A stretch of 64,000 bases of DNA from Pochonia chlamydosporia 170 (GCF_001653235.2 NC_035790.1:62001-126000); one strand, 5' to 3'. Counted from the stretch's first letter, positions 1-11,275 are shown. Notes: a model not told the origin generated them from the letters alone. Made by a program: numbers and translations.

Positions 1-1
1 G

Positions 2-1536
2 CATCCCGAGTCGGTGGGATATATCAGAATGTATTGGCTTGACCCGTACAAGGAGATGATTGTTAAAGCATGGGTGGATAAACACTTGCACTTTGGCAAC
101 GTGGCCACCTCAAGGCAGGTGCAATGTGGAGTTTAGCGCTGGATAGAAACTAATGTGTATTCTTTAGGGCTGAAGGTATCCATTCATTGATTAAGTCGTA
201 CATCAAGATGTCCACGTTTGACCTCTTTGACGTGTGGCAGGCGATAAAGCATGCTATTACAAACCAGCTGAAAGAACTAAAACACCTACAAGCATCTCAG
301 CAGCTACGCATTCCTCTAGATGTCTCGGGAGTATTATTTGAGGCCGTTCGAGGTTGGGTTTCCTGGCAAGCTCTGCGCAAAGTGCAAGACCAGCGGCAAC
401 TACTCCAAAAGCCACCTAGAGCTACTTGTAGCCAGACTTTTACGGCTTCGCAGGGTCTGCCATGTTCCCATACACTACAGCAGCTAGAAGAACAGAGTTG
501 GAGTCTCTCTCTTGAGCATTTCCATCCACATTGGCATTTGAAACGTGATGTCGCTCAGCCGCGGCCGATTTTGGAACCAGAGCAACGGATAAACCAAGTA
601 AAACCGAAACTCACTCAGCCAGTAACAAGCACACGCCGCGAGCCGTGTGGTTTCGAGCGAATTGAGGAAGGACAAAGAGCTCCTAGTAAATGTAGCAGAT
701 GCCACACGCTTGGTCATATAATGACCTCAAGAGCGTGCCCCCTAAGGTTTAAAGGGTTAGCACCGCAAATCGCTCAGGCGCCGGAGCCTAAGGCAAAGCT
801 TTCCACTGGCACAAATCCTACAGTGACTCCAAATGCTGTTTTAGTTGATCTTACTGCATGCGATTCGGCAGCAGGGCATGCGACTCCTTCAATTGCTAGG
901 GATACATCGCCTTCTAAAACTCACCAGGGCTTGCTTTCAGTCGTACCGACGTTATTGGTATCTTCACCTCCCGTGCTGGATATGTCAACTGCTTCTGACT
1001 ATCCCATGATGGCTTCTAACCCGAAGCAGCCTTTACCAACGTCTACGGACAAGGAAGCGCTCCAGAAGGAGCCTTTAATTCGTCAAGCACCTGCGCAACC
1101 CCGGCAGCAATACGATTCTCCAGAGGCCATTTATGCGCGATATATCTCCGCAAGAAGTACATGGTATGAGGCGCAACCTGCTGGCAGCATCAGAACCAAT
1201 CAGCAATATCGGAAGGCCATGGGGCTTCCACAAAGATATAATAGGCAAAGTTATAACTGGTGCCTAGACTACAAACAAATGTCCAAGCGGTGCATCAATA
1301 CAGCGGGGTCTAGGGAATGGACGAGAGAGGAGATGATGGCGTATTTAGATTGGAGCAAGGCGGAAGACGAACGCATTGAGGCTGTAGTAACAAAAGAGCT
1401 GCATAATAGCCCCTTAGCGGGGAAGAGGAGAGGGATGAAAGACATATGGAGAAGCGTAGAAAGGGATAGTAAAGAGCAGCAGGAGTTACACTCAAGGGCG
1501 AGTGAGGTAGGCGAGTGTATAGTGGTAAAGCCATAA
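2..1536 (+). CDS. MULE-1 transposase, C-terminal part (5' end outside window)
   Basis: C-terminal part of a Mutator-like transposase, the enzyme that cuts and pastes MULE elements in the nucleus. The frame is open from position 2 (YWLDPYKE, HFGNVATSR). It continues after a probable GC-AG intron at 115-167 (donor AG|GCAGGT, branch CTAAT, acceptor TTTAG), which restores TSRAEG. Next come a SWIM zinc finger ending LPCSHTL near codon 100 of the second exon, and a zinc knuckle C-x2-C-x4-H-x6-C (CSRCHTLGHIMTSRAC). A long polar linker and a helical tail follow, ending ECIVVKP. The catalytic DDE core would lie left of the window. The visible part has no stops or shifts. SWIM and knuckle match the usual fungal MULE layout; the splice site is inferred. 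Confidence 0.8.
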
Positions 1537-1749
1537 GTACATCAGCCAAAAAAAAAATTAATATTGTAGCGCAGTACTATACTAGCTAGGTTGTACAATT
1601 TGTGGTTAGTTGCTTTTGTCGTTAAAGTTAATTTAGGTATGTTATTCAACGACATCCAGTGCCATCTGCAAGGCGCGTGTTAGATGCGCCAATGAGAAAG
1701 CACCCTGAGCGGTGATTAGTCAGTTGCGCGCCCAGGCGCCCAAGGATAA

Positions 1750-1769
1750 ATGGGCGCCCGGGCGCCCAT
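1750..1769. repeat. Perfect 20-bp GC-rich palindrome downstream of MULE-1
   Basis: ATGGGCGCCCGGGCGCCCAT is a perfect palindrome, with further GGCGCCC copies just upstream (1720-1745). It lies about 210 bp after the MULE-1 stop. In MULE-2 and MULE-4 the terminal repeat starts about 310-335 bp after the stop, so it could be part of the MULE-1 end, but no partner end is visible in the window. Confidence 0.6.
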
Positions 1770-3148
1770 GTATCAGTCGCCTCCTTACCTACCTGGTGGT
1801 GAAAGCCCAAATTCCCGAGATGCGCCACTCGCCTTGTACTACCACATCTGGTCTCTAATTCGCCGCGAAATTTAGTTGTGTTCGAGTAAGCGAGACCCCT
1901 AGAAACTTCTGGCTGAGATAGCCAGCATCTTCTAGCATAAAAGTCTTACCAGCTGTCCGGCGGTCAGCCAAGGATTGTTGTTGCCTTACGCAGCTGCGCG
2001 GGCTGCCACGTAGATGACTCGGCAGGTATCTGGACAATAGGTACGAGAGTACGACAAGCTTGACAAAACAATCAGTCTGTCTCCAACTTGCTACAGATTC
2101 TATGCATAACCCTCTGAGCCAGACAAGAGGGGAGGTGAAAGCGCTCTCTGCTCTGCCACTGCCACCACGAAACGAAGCGTGGCGTTCTGACTCGAGAGTT
2201 TGTGTCAGCTAGAAAGACGATTCATGTGCTCCTTAGGCGCAGACTTCCTGCGGGCTTGGCTCCGTCACTAGCCCTTGACACTGGCCTCCTCTGCAGACCA
2301 AACCCGGCTTGCATCGGAGCGCCACCAACGAGGAGGAGAATATTCTAAGCGACATCATCGACACAGCATTGTATTTGTACAGGGGTATTGATGGGAGTTG
2401 TAACTGGCATCCAGGATTATCGAACACAAGGGGCTAGTCATGATGGTCATGTAGGTAGATTACTAGTGAAACGGCCACGACCCGGGGCGTGCACCCTCCA
2501 TTCACGGCTCAGTTAAAATTGTAATTATACACCAGTGTTGAAAGCATGGGAGGATTCGGCCAACTTTCGGTGTTACTCGAAGAAGCTTACAAGATTCGGA
2601 AGTTATCCGTGAAGGCGCAGCAGACGAACATTAGGTGTGACCCAACGCAGCAATATGCAAGCAACTAAAAGATCTTCTCCATAGTATTGTGCGCAATGCC
2701 CTTCCTCTACTGTCAAATTCAAGTTTGGCGAAAATCGCTCGCTATCTGTTCTATGTGCTGTACCCAACGAACCGCTCGGAAGCTCATGCTTCCGGAATTT
2801 CGACAAGTCGTAGTCGACCCAATATCCGTTCTCATCACTCATATGTCTAGCTCGATTGTCAAAAATGAAGCAGGTAATTCCGAGGCTGATACCTCCTGCC
2901 TGCTTCGGCAATGGCAGGATTAACGGAACCGCTGAAATTAAGGGAAATTGAATACGTTACACTGCCAGTTGAGTGGGTAGACTTTCCCTGAAGATGAAGC
3001 TGCTACGACGTCCCTGAATTGATCAAATGTGGATAGCCCAGTCTGGTCAAGCCAGTTTAGCTTCTGTCATGAACAATTAGTACAAATAACATCTCTTTCG
3101 CTTATGGGAAGTTGAAAGGTCTGAAATGCGTGGCAGACAAAAATCATT
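1770..3148. other. Intergenic, no gene seen
   Basis: About 1.4 kb between the MULE-1 end and the beta-lactamase-like gene. Only short scattered open frames; no recognisable domain, tRNA or repeat. The same stretch recurs at 11276-12654. Confidence 0.6.
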
Positions 3149-5310
3149 ATGGACCTCTTTACTTCCGCACAGTTTGGCCCTCGCGTTGAGGGTCTCCTGC
3201 AAAAGTTTCATGCTCCCGGCGTCTCCATTGCTATTGTTCAAAACTCCTCTATTGTCTCTGCTGGTTATGGTCTTGTCAACCTTGACCCGCCGAAACCCAT
3301 GACGGCTGACGTTCTCTTTGACATTGCGTCGGCCTCCAAGTCTCTCACTGCTGCGTCAGTCGCCCTGCTCGTCCACAACGATGGCCATTATCCCCATGTC
3401 ACGTATGAGGCTACCATGTCCAGCCTCTTGCCGGAGGACTTTGTCATGTCAGATGAAACCTACACTAAGGTCGTCACTGTGGAAGACATGTTGTCTCACC
3501 GCACGGGTATTGCACCGTAAGTGTATTCTTACGTATTCGCGAGTTTCTTGTCGTTAATGATTTTTGTTTAGTCATGATGAGTCATATCTTGGCCCTAACT
3601 CTCCCCATACAGATAATGCGAAATCCGTGACTCGGAATCTGCGAAATCTGGCTGTTGCGGCACCAATACGCACCAAACACTTGTACTGCAACATGATGTA
3701 TACCGTTGCAACGCATCTCATCGAGACTGTGGCCTCTCTCAGCTTTGCCGACTTCCTGCAGAGACACTTTTTCAACCCCCTTGGCATGAACTCAACTAAT
3801 TTGCAGCCAGCACGCGCAAGAGCCAAGGGTCTTGGAGATCGCATCACCCCTGGTTACGTGTGGGACGACGAGACGAAAACCTACAACCGATTCAAAGTTC
3901 CTGATGCTCCTGAAGCACAGGGTGCAGGCTCCATCATCACCAGCGTAAATGATTATGTGAAATATGTGAAGGCCATCATGAACCAAGAGGAGCCGTTCAC
4001 CAAAGACATCTACGAGGGGCTCATTAGGAGTCGCTCACTTTTTGACCCTGACTACAAGCAACGTACGGCTTCAACTTCTTCGATACTCTATGCGGCGGGC
4101 TGGGAAGTTACGTTTTACCGAGGCTTCATGATAGTTGGCCACGGTGGGTCAATCGCTGGCGCAGGAACCCGCCACTTCTAGTGATGTGGCCTTGTACAGT
4201 ACGTGTACGTACAGTACTGTATTTTAGCCCTAGTACCGTACGTACAATGGGGTTGTACAGTACAGTACATACATACAAATTTCCCCTTCCTTTTTGGGCA
4301 ATAGTGAGCCCTGCCCTTGCACCATTTTTGAGCCTCAAACCTCAGATTCCACCTCAGTGTCAACACCCAATATATCACCCGTCGACTGTAATACACCTCC
4401 CACTCAAAATCCTCATTGGTTGAGGCCATCGCGCCGTCCATCCAGACCTTCTTGCCCTGCGCATTCACAAATAACTCGAGATATGAATCTTCGAGTTCTA
4501 GCCAGTCCTTCTCCTCAAGATCCGCCCAGCGCTTTTTTAGGGTTAGCTTTGGTGGGCGCCATCTTTTTAGCGATACCTTCAATTGGTACAAAATCAGGAG
4601 TGCGTTGAGCCAACAGAGCTTTTGTACAGCTCCGTATTTGTACGATGTGACCCACAAATTCCCCTATTTGGAATATCGTACGTACGCAGTACGCGTACGT
4701 ACTTTTTCTTCTTGTACGTACGTACGTACAACAGTGTTGTACGAAAAGTACAACATCACTAGGGGCCCACTTCTTCCTACCAGAGATCAAGTTTGGCGGT
4801 GCTATTTTCAGCAATTCCGGGGGAGGAGGCGTGATCGGTGACATAATCAAGTCGGAGCTGATTGATGAAGCGCTCAAAATTCCTAGGGAGCGACGACTTG
4901 ATTGGGAGAAACTGTTCGGTGCAGCAGGCGCTGACAGCGCCGGGGATGGTGATCCCAACGTGAAAATACGCCAAGAGCTCTGCCCGGGGATCAAGGATCC
5001 AGAGCCACAGACGATGGCCCTCTCCGCCTACACGGGCGAGTACTGGAACGCCGGCTATCACAACATGACCGTTGACATCAGAGACAGGAAGCTCCACATC
5101 GATGGCTCAGACCGTTCTTTTGCCTTCCAGATTGAATTCGAGCATGTGTGTAAGCAGACAAGGTATATTGCACACATGATCCTCCAAAATGAAGGAGGCG
5201 ATAGCCCTCTACGGGCCGAGTTTCAGTTTGATGGTGATATGGCATCTAAAATGGGCCTGTATCTGGAAAATGCGCTGGACGATCTTATTTGGTTTGAAAA
5301 AGTCAACTAG
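3149..5310 (+). pseudogene. Beta-lactamase-like serine hydrolase split by a hAT-1 MITE (copy 1)
   Basis: Class-C beta-lactamase/penicillin-binding-like hydrolase of fungi. Exon 1 is 3149-3516, intron 3517-3571 (GTAAGT...TTTAG), exon 2 from 3572. The three family motifs are visible: S-x-x-K at residues 61-64 (SASK), Y-x-N at 161-163 (YCN) and HGG near 313-315. Directly after RHF the 583-bp element 4179-4761 interrupts the frame. The coding sense resumes at about 4774 (LPEIKFGGA) and runs to the stop at 5310, covering the family's C-terminal beta-rich domain. Without the element the two halves would join at HF/FLPE. In this state the product would end at the element (TAG at 4179-4181), losing the C-terminal domain. 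No signal peptide is evident, so it may be cytoplasmic. The physiological substrate is unknown. Confidence 0.85.
4179..4761 (-). mobile_element. hAT-1 deletion derivative (MITE), copy 1
   Basis: 583 bp with ends TAGTGATGT...ACATCACTA and subterminal arrays of GTAC/CGTAC. Identical, as far as I can read, to 25176-25758 and 58979-59561. It keeps the first codons (MAPTKAN) and last part of the transposase but lacks about 1.8 kb of the interior. Left flank GCCACTTC; right flank has GGGG and then CCCACTTC, an imperfect 8-bp target duplication offset by four bases. It cannot encode a transposase, so movement would need the full-length element at 13685-16102. Confidence 0.92.
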
Positions 5311-5888
5311 AGCACATTCTAGAGGAATTATCAGATTGCAGAGAAAATAATACATTGCTGTACGTCTGAGTGGCAACGAACCTACTTACTGGCTGCTTGT
5401 TAACGTGTCTGAGCTAGTCCGAGCTTGTAAGCTTGTGCTCAACTCACAAGAAGCTAAATAGATTGAAGTTTTGAGGTTACACTATGTAATAGTGTGCGCA
5501 TATCATTTAGTACCTTCTAGGGAATAGCTGTCACCAAGACACTGCATGGTTCTTCCCGAGTCAAGACCGAAAGTCCGACGTCGGTGTGTCCAGTCCAGTG
5601 TGCCTGCACGTCGGTGGAACATCATTGGCCGGGGGGACTAGCTTGCGTCAGCCTGTGTTGCAGCCGATGACGGCGAGGCAACGAACGCTGAGGAGTTAAG
5701 AATACCCGCAGTAGGAGGTGTGTAACCTGCCATAAGTACTCCGAGCGGAGCGGGTGTGGTGTTCCCATCCGACGTAGAGTGGGCAAACAACTCCCCCGTT
5801 CATAAGCCAGTTGTTTGTTACAGTTGATGATCTCTTGTCTTTACTTTTAGCCGCTCTCACAGAATTCGCGTCGAATCGTTCTGGAAAA
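5311..5888. other. Intergenic, no gene seen
   Basis: 578 bp between the hydrolase stop and the left terminal repeat of MULE-2. No convincing open frame or motif. Repeated at 16652-17229. Confidence 0.6.
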
Positions 5889-7157
5889 GGCAATTGATAG
5901 GGGCGCCACCCCGAATTGATACGGACGCCAACATCTTAGGGATGCCACAAGAATGGGGTCTCTCATTGGTCTTGGCCCCATAATTGCTAGTGCACTGTGT
6001 ACTGAATTCTGCCGCGTTCCGAGTAATCATCACGGCACTTCATGCTCTTTCCTTTGAGGGAATCATGTGACCACACATCGTGTAAATGAGTGTCTCACTT
6101 CTCACCTCACATGGTGTAAAAAGCTGATCCTGGAATCTTCCGGATCTCCTCAGAAATTGTCATTTTCTGCTTATAAATAATCGTTTTTCCAAAGCACGCA
6201 GAGTCGCACTCGAACCTTCCTTTTATTCTGCGTCCAGAATGTCCTCCGCGATTATGAATGCCGCCAACATAAGCCGTCGAAGAGACGTGATTAGTCCGAC
6301 TAGTGGCTCATGCCAGACACGATCGCATACGTTCTCCAGCGTCTCGTCCACTTCTTCACTTGGCGAGGTTGAAGCAGGCCAATATCATGGTGATGGCGCC
6401 AGTGGGATGCCTGCGTCGTGACTAGACCGCCACTTCACCTCTCTCCCTCCACTTCATGATCGCATCACCGAGGATACCCCAGGCATTCGGTGGAGGAAGT
6501 CGGACGTATACCTTCGGAACGATTATTGTACATCAGAGTACCGGCCCAGCCAGCGGCTGCAACACGTCCAGACGCTTATACCGGAGCGAGTCAAGCGTGC
6601 GTGCATCAATCAATCCGGCTTAAGAGAGCAGGCATCGCAAACTGTAGCTGAAGAGACAATTCTTCCGTCTGGCCATCATGGAGGAAGTGACGGACACTTA
6701 GCGAGACCACTGACCTTAGCTCACGAAACCCGAGTTGGCGGGACACACGAGAGGCAAACGCAGGCACAGGCGATTGTTCCGCATTTAGCCACTGCTAAGC
6801 TTCCAGCCGTACCAACCCGGACCGAGTCACAATCTGAACAGCACGACTTGTCTGATGCCAGCTCCAGGTCCAATACTGCCGAGTCAATTCCCAATCCGCT
6901 CATTCCTGGAGAGCTCGCTCCGTCAGTTGCCGCCCTCTTCGCACAGGTAAACAGCTTTGCGAAGGCTCACGGTTTTGGTGTTGTCAAGGCCCATAGTATG
7001 GTTCGACCTGGACGATGGAGTCGATGCGTCTTCCAATGCGATCGATATGGGATGCCACGGCCAGGAAGGGGTGCAGGCCTCCGGAGACGAAAATCCCGAA
7101 AGTCCGGGTGCTTGTGGAAGATCGTCGCCGAGGCTTTACCTGAGAACGACTTCCAGT
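5889..7157 (+). mobile_element. MULE-2 left part, copy 1 (TIR plus N-terminal coding region)
   Basis: Same as 17230-18498. It holds the 82-bp left terminal inverted repeat (5889-5970, starting GGCAATTGATAGGGG), an LTR-like promoter stretch (6053-6237) and the N-terminal transposase frame from ATG 6239, with an in-frame TGA at 6419-6421. hAT-2 begins at 7158. The rest of the element is cut off by the gap; the complete element is described at 17230-23943. Confidence 0.85.
6053..6237 (+). promoter_or_regulatory. LTR-like sequence directly upstream of the MULE-2 start codon (copy 1)
   Basis: This stretch aligns by eye along its length with the solo LTR at 38928-39092. Shared blocks are GAGGGAATCATGTGACC at the left, TGTCTCACTT, GTGTAAA.AGCT, AATAATCG.TT, and GTCGCACTCGA.CCTT at the right. 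It contains a TATA-like TTATAAATAAT about 65 bp before ATG 6239. The similarity suggests a diverged LTR serving as, or inserted into, the MULE-2 promoter. The same sequence is at 17394-17578. Confidence 0.5.
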
Positions 7158-9751
7158 CAGGGTGGCGATCAATTCAATTCCATCAATTTCGCCTTCACGT
7201 TGAGTTGAGTTGACAGCTTACTCAGCATTTCACCCGTGGAGTTGAACCACCGCATCTCCAAGTTGAATTGATGGCGTTGAATTGAAAGAGGTTGAACTGC
7301 ATACACATGCGGAGCTCCACAACACCCTACTCCCAAGCACCGCGGCCGTCCTCCTCCGCCTGCCATATAATACTCTCCCCAATCTCTCCTGATACATCAA
7401 TCAACGTATCCGCTGCGTCGATTAGGCCATTGCGCACCCACGACCTAAGTGTTTGTGTTATCCCTATCGTGCTAGCTTCCAATCGTGTCCGCAGCGGTGA
7501 AACCATTTGCCCAGCAACACTAAACAAACGCTCGCACTCCGCGGACATAGGTGGCACTGATAGCAAGTCGAGAGCCATTCGCGACAGCCGAGGGTAATCT
7601 TTCCGTCTCCCCCACCAATATTGTACGACATCAGTGACCAGAGGGTCGTTCTTAACGTCAGGGCTCGACAGCCAGTGGTCATATTCATCATGGTCTACGT
7701 TCTGCGAGTTTTCCAAAGATGAAGACCTGCCTGACAGCGACGAGGTCCGGTAAGCTCGATGTCTCTCAAGTGCACTCATTACCTTTAAACGCTTCAGCGG
7801 AGGCTCTTCATCGGGCATCGTAAGTATCGGTAGTGTTTTGTACTCTTCGTCCCATAACTTCCTTACCGTTCTCTTCGCCTCCTGAAGCCACAGCAGCTGT
7901 GCTTTGTTGGTCCAGGAATTCTCGAAATATGCCCAACGAGAGACCGGATTTAGAATGGCGGCAGCATAGTATGCCGGCGTCTCGTCCAGCTTTGTATAGT
8001 ACTCGTTCAACTTGTCCCACCCTAGGTTGATGTTTATCTTGAAGTGTTCAGGGTCTGGGTAGTTTGCTGCTGTTGCTTTCCACTCTTCTAGACTGTCCAT
8101 CAGGAATTCGTATGTTGACGCAACGTCCCACATCTTGCCGTATGCCTCGATACGGCCGCCTTTGCGCACCCGGCTCTGGGCGTCGCCTTCAAGCATCCGG
8201 AGTGCCTCCTCGAAATCAAGGAGCACCTTGTCCATTAACTCAATGACTTTCCAATCTTTCTCGCTCAGGAGACTCTCCTCTCGGAGACAGAGGGGTATCT
8301 CTTCCCTCCTTCTCACCCCATTGCGACAACCCTTTCTGAATTCCAGCGTGACCTTCTCAACTAGGTCTTCGAGAAACGGTCGCAACATGAGACCGCGCCG
8401 GATCATGTAGAGAGTCGACAGCCAACGAGTTTGGTTATCGAGGACAACATCAACAGGCTTCTTTGCTTGAATTTTCAGGTTGTCTGAATGCTGAAAGAAC
8501 TCCTCCTGCAGCGCACGGAGATGGTATGTCAGCTTGTCGGATCGATGGATCCAGTGGACCAGATTGTGGAGTTTTCCGACCGGCCCCTTCTTTCGCCAGA
8601 TTTCGTGTTGGGCCGCATCTACACCAGGTCCCCCATCCACCTCTGCTTCCAATGCCTCGGCCTTGTGCCCAAACAATAGAGCCTTAACCACCAAATTGAG
8701 GACGTGGCCGAAGCATCTCACCCTGCGCTTCTTCGGATCAATACCCAGCGCCTCTGCAATCTGTTCCGTTGCAGTGTCCATATTGCCGGCATTGTCAAGC
8801 GTAATATACCCCACCCGGTCGAGTATCTCATAGCTCTCTAGGATCTCGAGGATCTGAGCCGCAATGTTCTCTCCGGAGTGCGAAACCTTCAGCTCTGGCA
8901 GGCCTAGGACGAGCTTGGAAGGGGCACCATTTTTATCAACATAAAAACAGACAATCCCATAGAGAGCATGCCGGTTCCTTGAACGCCAGCCATCAAATGC
9001 AATATGGATCTGACCTGGGAAGCTCTTCAGGTGGTCCACTATGCGTGACTTTTGTTGGAGATGAAGGTCGACAATTCGCCTTCGAACAGTATCGTGGGAG
9101 ATATGTGCATTTGTCGCTGCAACCGATGGGTTAAGGTATTCAAATATGCGCCGAAGCCTAGAGTGCTCGGGTTGGCGGAAGGAGATGTTGGCATCGACTA
9201 CCCACTCCAGAAGCAGCCTCTGAAAATGGCTTTTGTCGAAGCGTTGAATCAGAGCGTTGGCGATGGATTGCTCCTTAGGGTCAGAAGCGTCGAGATTCAG
9301 CATCTCGACGATATTTCTTGAAGGGGTCTTCTCCTTCAGCCAATTCCCAGTCGCAGGCTGCCTCTTCCCCGACTCGTCTACAAGTCTGTGCTCCCTAAAT
9401 AGATGCTTCTCGATGTTCTGTGTACCAACGGCAGAGAAGTCTGATGTCTTGGGCTTCGGCATTTGGAGGCAAGGCCTGCAAACCCATTTCCTCTTTGTGT
9501 GCGAATCGCGAGCTTGAATGTCGAACCCATGCTGCCAGATCCACGAGGTCTGTCTGCCAGCACGTTCAGAAACCGTAAAGCCTGGGAACTTGCTCCACGG
9601 CAAAAGTTTCCAATCTTCTGGTAAAGCATCCGGGTTAATTAGCGGCGCGCTGGATGTGCCGCAGTCCGAAGTCCGTCGGCGCTTAACAGTTACGTTTGCG
9701 TCCATTTAGATCGCAGCAACAGAATTGTTTTGAAGGCCGTCACTACGCGCG
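7158..9751 (-). mobile_element. hAT-2 element, copy 1 (right end lost in gap)
   Basis: Left part of the hAT-2 element, starting CAGGGTGGCGATC after the target-site copy CTTCCAGT (7150-7157). It contains the complete transposase frame and subterminal GTTGAATTGA-like repeats, and is truncated by the assembly gap. The complete copy is 18499-21399. Confidence 0.9.
7327..9705 (-). CDS. hAT-2 transposase, copy 1
   Basis: 792-aa hAT-superfamily transposase, same protein as 18668-21046. BED-like zinc finger C76-x2-C79...H101-x4-H106, RNase-H-like core with FDGW and LDNAGN aspartates, the CFGHVLNL motif, and a C-terminal hATC dimerisation region (PPMSAECERLFSVAG). No stop or frameshift. As this is probably the same locus seen twice, it should not be counted as a second gene. 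Confidence 0.93.
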   Translation of the reverse strand: MDANVTVKRRRTSDCGTSSAPLINPDALPEDWKLLPWSKFPGFTVSERAGRQTSWIWQHGFDIQARDSHTKRKWVCRPCLQMPKPKTSDFSAVGTQNIEKHLFREHRLVDESGKRQPATGNWLKEKTPSRNIVEMLNLDASDPKEQSIANALIQRFDKSHFQRLLLEWVVDANISFRQPEHSRLRRIFEYLNPSVAATNAHISHDTVRRRIVDLHLQQKSRIVDHLKSFPGQIHIAFDGWRSRNRHALYGIVCFYVDKNGAPSKLVLGLPELKVSHSGENIAAQILEILESYEILDRVGYITLDNAGNMDTATEQIAEALGIDPKKRRVRCFGHVLNLVVKALLFGHKAEALEAEVDGGPGVDAAQHEIWRKKGPVGKLHNLVHWIHRSDKLTYHLRALQEEFFQHSDNLKIQAKKPVDVVLDNQTRWLSTLYMIRRGLMLRPFLEDLVEKVTLEFRKGCRNGVRRREEIPLCLREESLLSEKDWKVIELMDKVLLDFEEALRMLEGDAQSRVRKGGRIEAYGKMWDVASTYEFLMDSLEEWKATAANYPDPEHFKININLGWDKLNEYYTKLDETPAYYAAAILNPVSRWAYFENSWTNKAQLLWLQEAKRTVRKLWDEEYKTLPILTMPDEEPPLKRLKVMSALERHRAYRTSSLSGRSSSLENSQNVDHDEYDHWLSSPDVKNDPLVTDVVQYWWGRRKDYPRLSRMALDLLSVPPMSAECERLFSVAGQMVSPLRTRLEASTIGITQTLRSWVRNGLIDAADTLIDVSGEIGESIIWQAEEDGRGAWE

Positions 9752-9851
9752 NNNNNNNNNNNNNNNNNNNNNNNNNNNNNNNNNNNNNNNNNNNNNNNNN
9801 NNNNNNNNNNNNNNNNNNNNNNNNNNNNNNNNNNNNNNNNNNNNNNNNNNN
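9752..9851. other. Assembly gap of 100 N
   Basis: One hundred N bases, the conventional length for a gap of unknown size. The left contig ends inside hAT-2 and the right contig starts inside the MULE-1 C-terminal region, so neither edge is a biological boundary. Confidence 0.99.
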
Positions 9852-11042
9852 GTTCGAGGTTGGGTTTCCTGGCAAGCTCTGCGCAAAGTGCAAGACCAGC
9901 GGCAACTACTCCAAAAGCCACCTAGAGCTACTTGTAGCCAGACTTTTACGGCTTCGCAGGGTCTGCCATGTTCCCATACACTACAGCAGCTAGAAGAACA
10001 GAGTTGGAGTCTCTCTCTTGAGCATTTCCATCCACATTGGCATTTGAAACGTGATGTCGCTCAGCCGCGGCCGATTTTGGAACCAGAGCAACGGATAAAC
10101 CAAGTAAAACCGAAACTCACTCAGCCAGTAACAAGCACACGCCGCGAGCCGTGTGGTTTCGAGCGAATTGAGGAAGGACAAAGAGCTCCTAGTAAATGTA
10201 GCAGATGCCACACGCTTGGTCATATAATGACCTCAAGAGCGTGCCCCCTAAGGTTTAAAGGGTTAGCACCGCAAATCGCTCAGGCGCCGGAGCCTAAGGC
10301 AAAGCTTTCCACTGGCACAAATCCTACAGTGACTCCAAATGCTGTTTTAGTTGATCTTACTGCATGCGATTCGGCAGCAGGGCATGCGACTCCTTCAATT
10401 GCTAGGGATACATCGCCTTCTAAAACTCACCAGGGCTTGCTTTCAGTCGTACCGACGTTATTGGTATCTTCACCTCCCGTGCTGGATATGTCAACTGCTT
10501 CTGACTATCCCATGATGGCTTCTAACCCGAAGCAGCCTTTACCAACGTCTACGGACAAGGAAGCGCTCCAGAAGGAGCCTTTAATTCGTCAAGCACCTGC
10601 GCAACCCCGGCAGCAATACGATTCTCCAGAGGCCATTTATGCGCGATATATCTCCGCAAGAAGTACATGGTATGAGGCGCAACCTGCTGGCAGCATCAGA
10701 ACCAATCAGCAATATCGGAAGGCCATGGGGCTTCCACAAAGATATAATAGGCAAAGTTATAACTGGTGCCTAGACTACAAACAAATGTCCAAGCGGTGCA
10801 TCAATACAGCGGGGTCTAGGGAATGGACGAGAGAGGAGATGATGGCGTATTTAGATTGGAGCAAGGCGGAAGACGAACGCATTGAGGCTGTAGTAACAAA
10901 AGAGCTGCATAATAGCCCCTTAGCGGGGAAGAGGAGAGGGATGAAAGACATATGGAGAAGCGTAGAAAGGGATAGTAAAGAGCAGCAGGAGTTACACTCA
11001 AGGGCGAGTGAGGTAGGCGAGTGTATAGTGGTAAAGCCATAA
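9852..11042 (+). CDS. MULE-1 transposase C-terminal part, copy 2
   Basis: Same coding sequence as 346-1536, starting at the contig edge inside GWVSWQALRKV and running to the same stop. It contains the SWIM-type LPCSHTL, the CCHC knuckle and the ECIVVKP tail. Open frame reported to the left of 9852 passes through N bases and is meaningless. Confidence 0.8.
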   Translation, partial: VRGWVSWQALRKVQDQRQLLQKPPRATCSQTFTASQGLPCSHTLQQLEEQSWSLSLEHFHPHWHLKRDVAQPRPILEPEQRINQVKPKLTQPVTSTRREPCGFERIEEGQRAPSKCSRCHTLGHIMTSRACPLRFKGLAPQIAQAPEPKAKLSTGTNPTVTPNAVLVDLTACDSAAGHATPSIARDTSPSKTHQGLLSVVPTLLVSSPPVLDMSTASDYPMMASNPKQPLPTSTDKEALQKEPLIRQAPAQPRQQYDSPEAIYARYISARSTWYEAQPAGSIRTNQQYRKAMGLPQRYNRQSYNWCLDYKQMSKRCINTAGSREWTREEMMAYLDWSKAEDERIEAVVTKELHNSPLAGKRRGMKDIWRSVERDSKEQQELHSRASEVGECIVVKP

Positions 11043-11255
11043 GTACATCAGCCAAAAAAAAAATTAATATTGTAGCGCAGTACTATACTAGCTAGGTTGT
11101 ACAATTTGTGGTTAGTTGCTTTTGTCGTTAAAGTTAATTTAGGTATGTTATTCAACGACATCCAGTGCCATCTGCAAGGCGCGTGTTAGATGCGCCAATG
11201 AGAAAGCACCCTGAGCGGTGATTAGTCAGTTGCGCGCCCAGGCGCCCAAGGATAA

Positions 11256-11275
11256 ATGGGCGCCCGGGCGCCCAT
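11256..11275. repeat. 20-bp GC palindrome, copy 2
   Basis: Identical to 1750-1769. The surrounding 11043-12654 holds no gene that I can see. Confidence 0.6.

Larger units (their letters stand above)
346..9751. repeat. Duplicated block, copy 1 (partner 9852-21092)
   Basis: Every stretch I compared here recurs in 9852-21092, first with an offset of 9506 and, after position 4044, with an offset of 11341. The only difference I noticed is 1835 extra bases in copy 2, inside the hAT-1 element. The block stops at the N run, and copy 2 starts at the other side of the same run. This pattern fits two overlapping contigs scaffolded next to each other better than a real tandem duplication. The length difference fits an allelic or assembly variant at the hAT-1 site. 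Confidence 0.9.

Noticed and set aside
9696..9993. Open frames crossing the N gap
   Set aside because: They contain only unknown residues across the gap and join unrelated contig ends.
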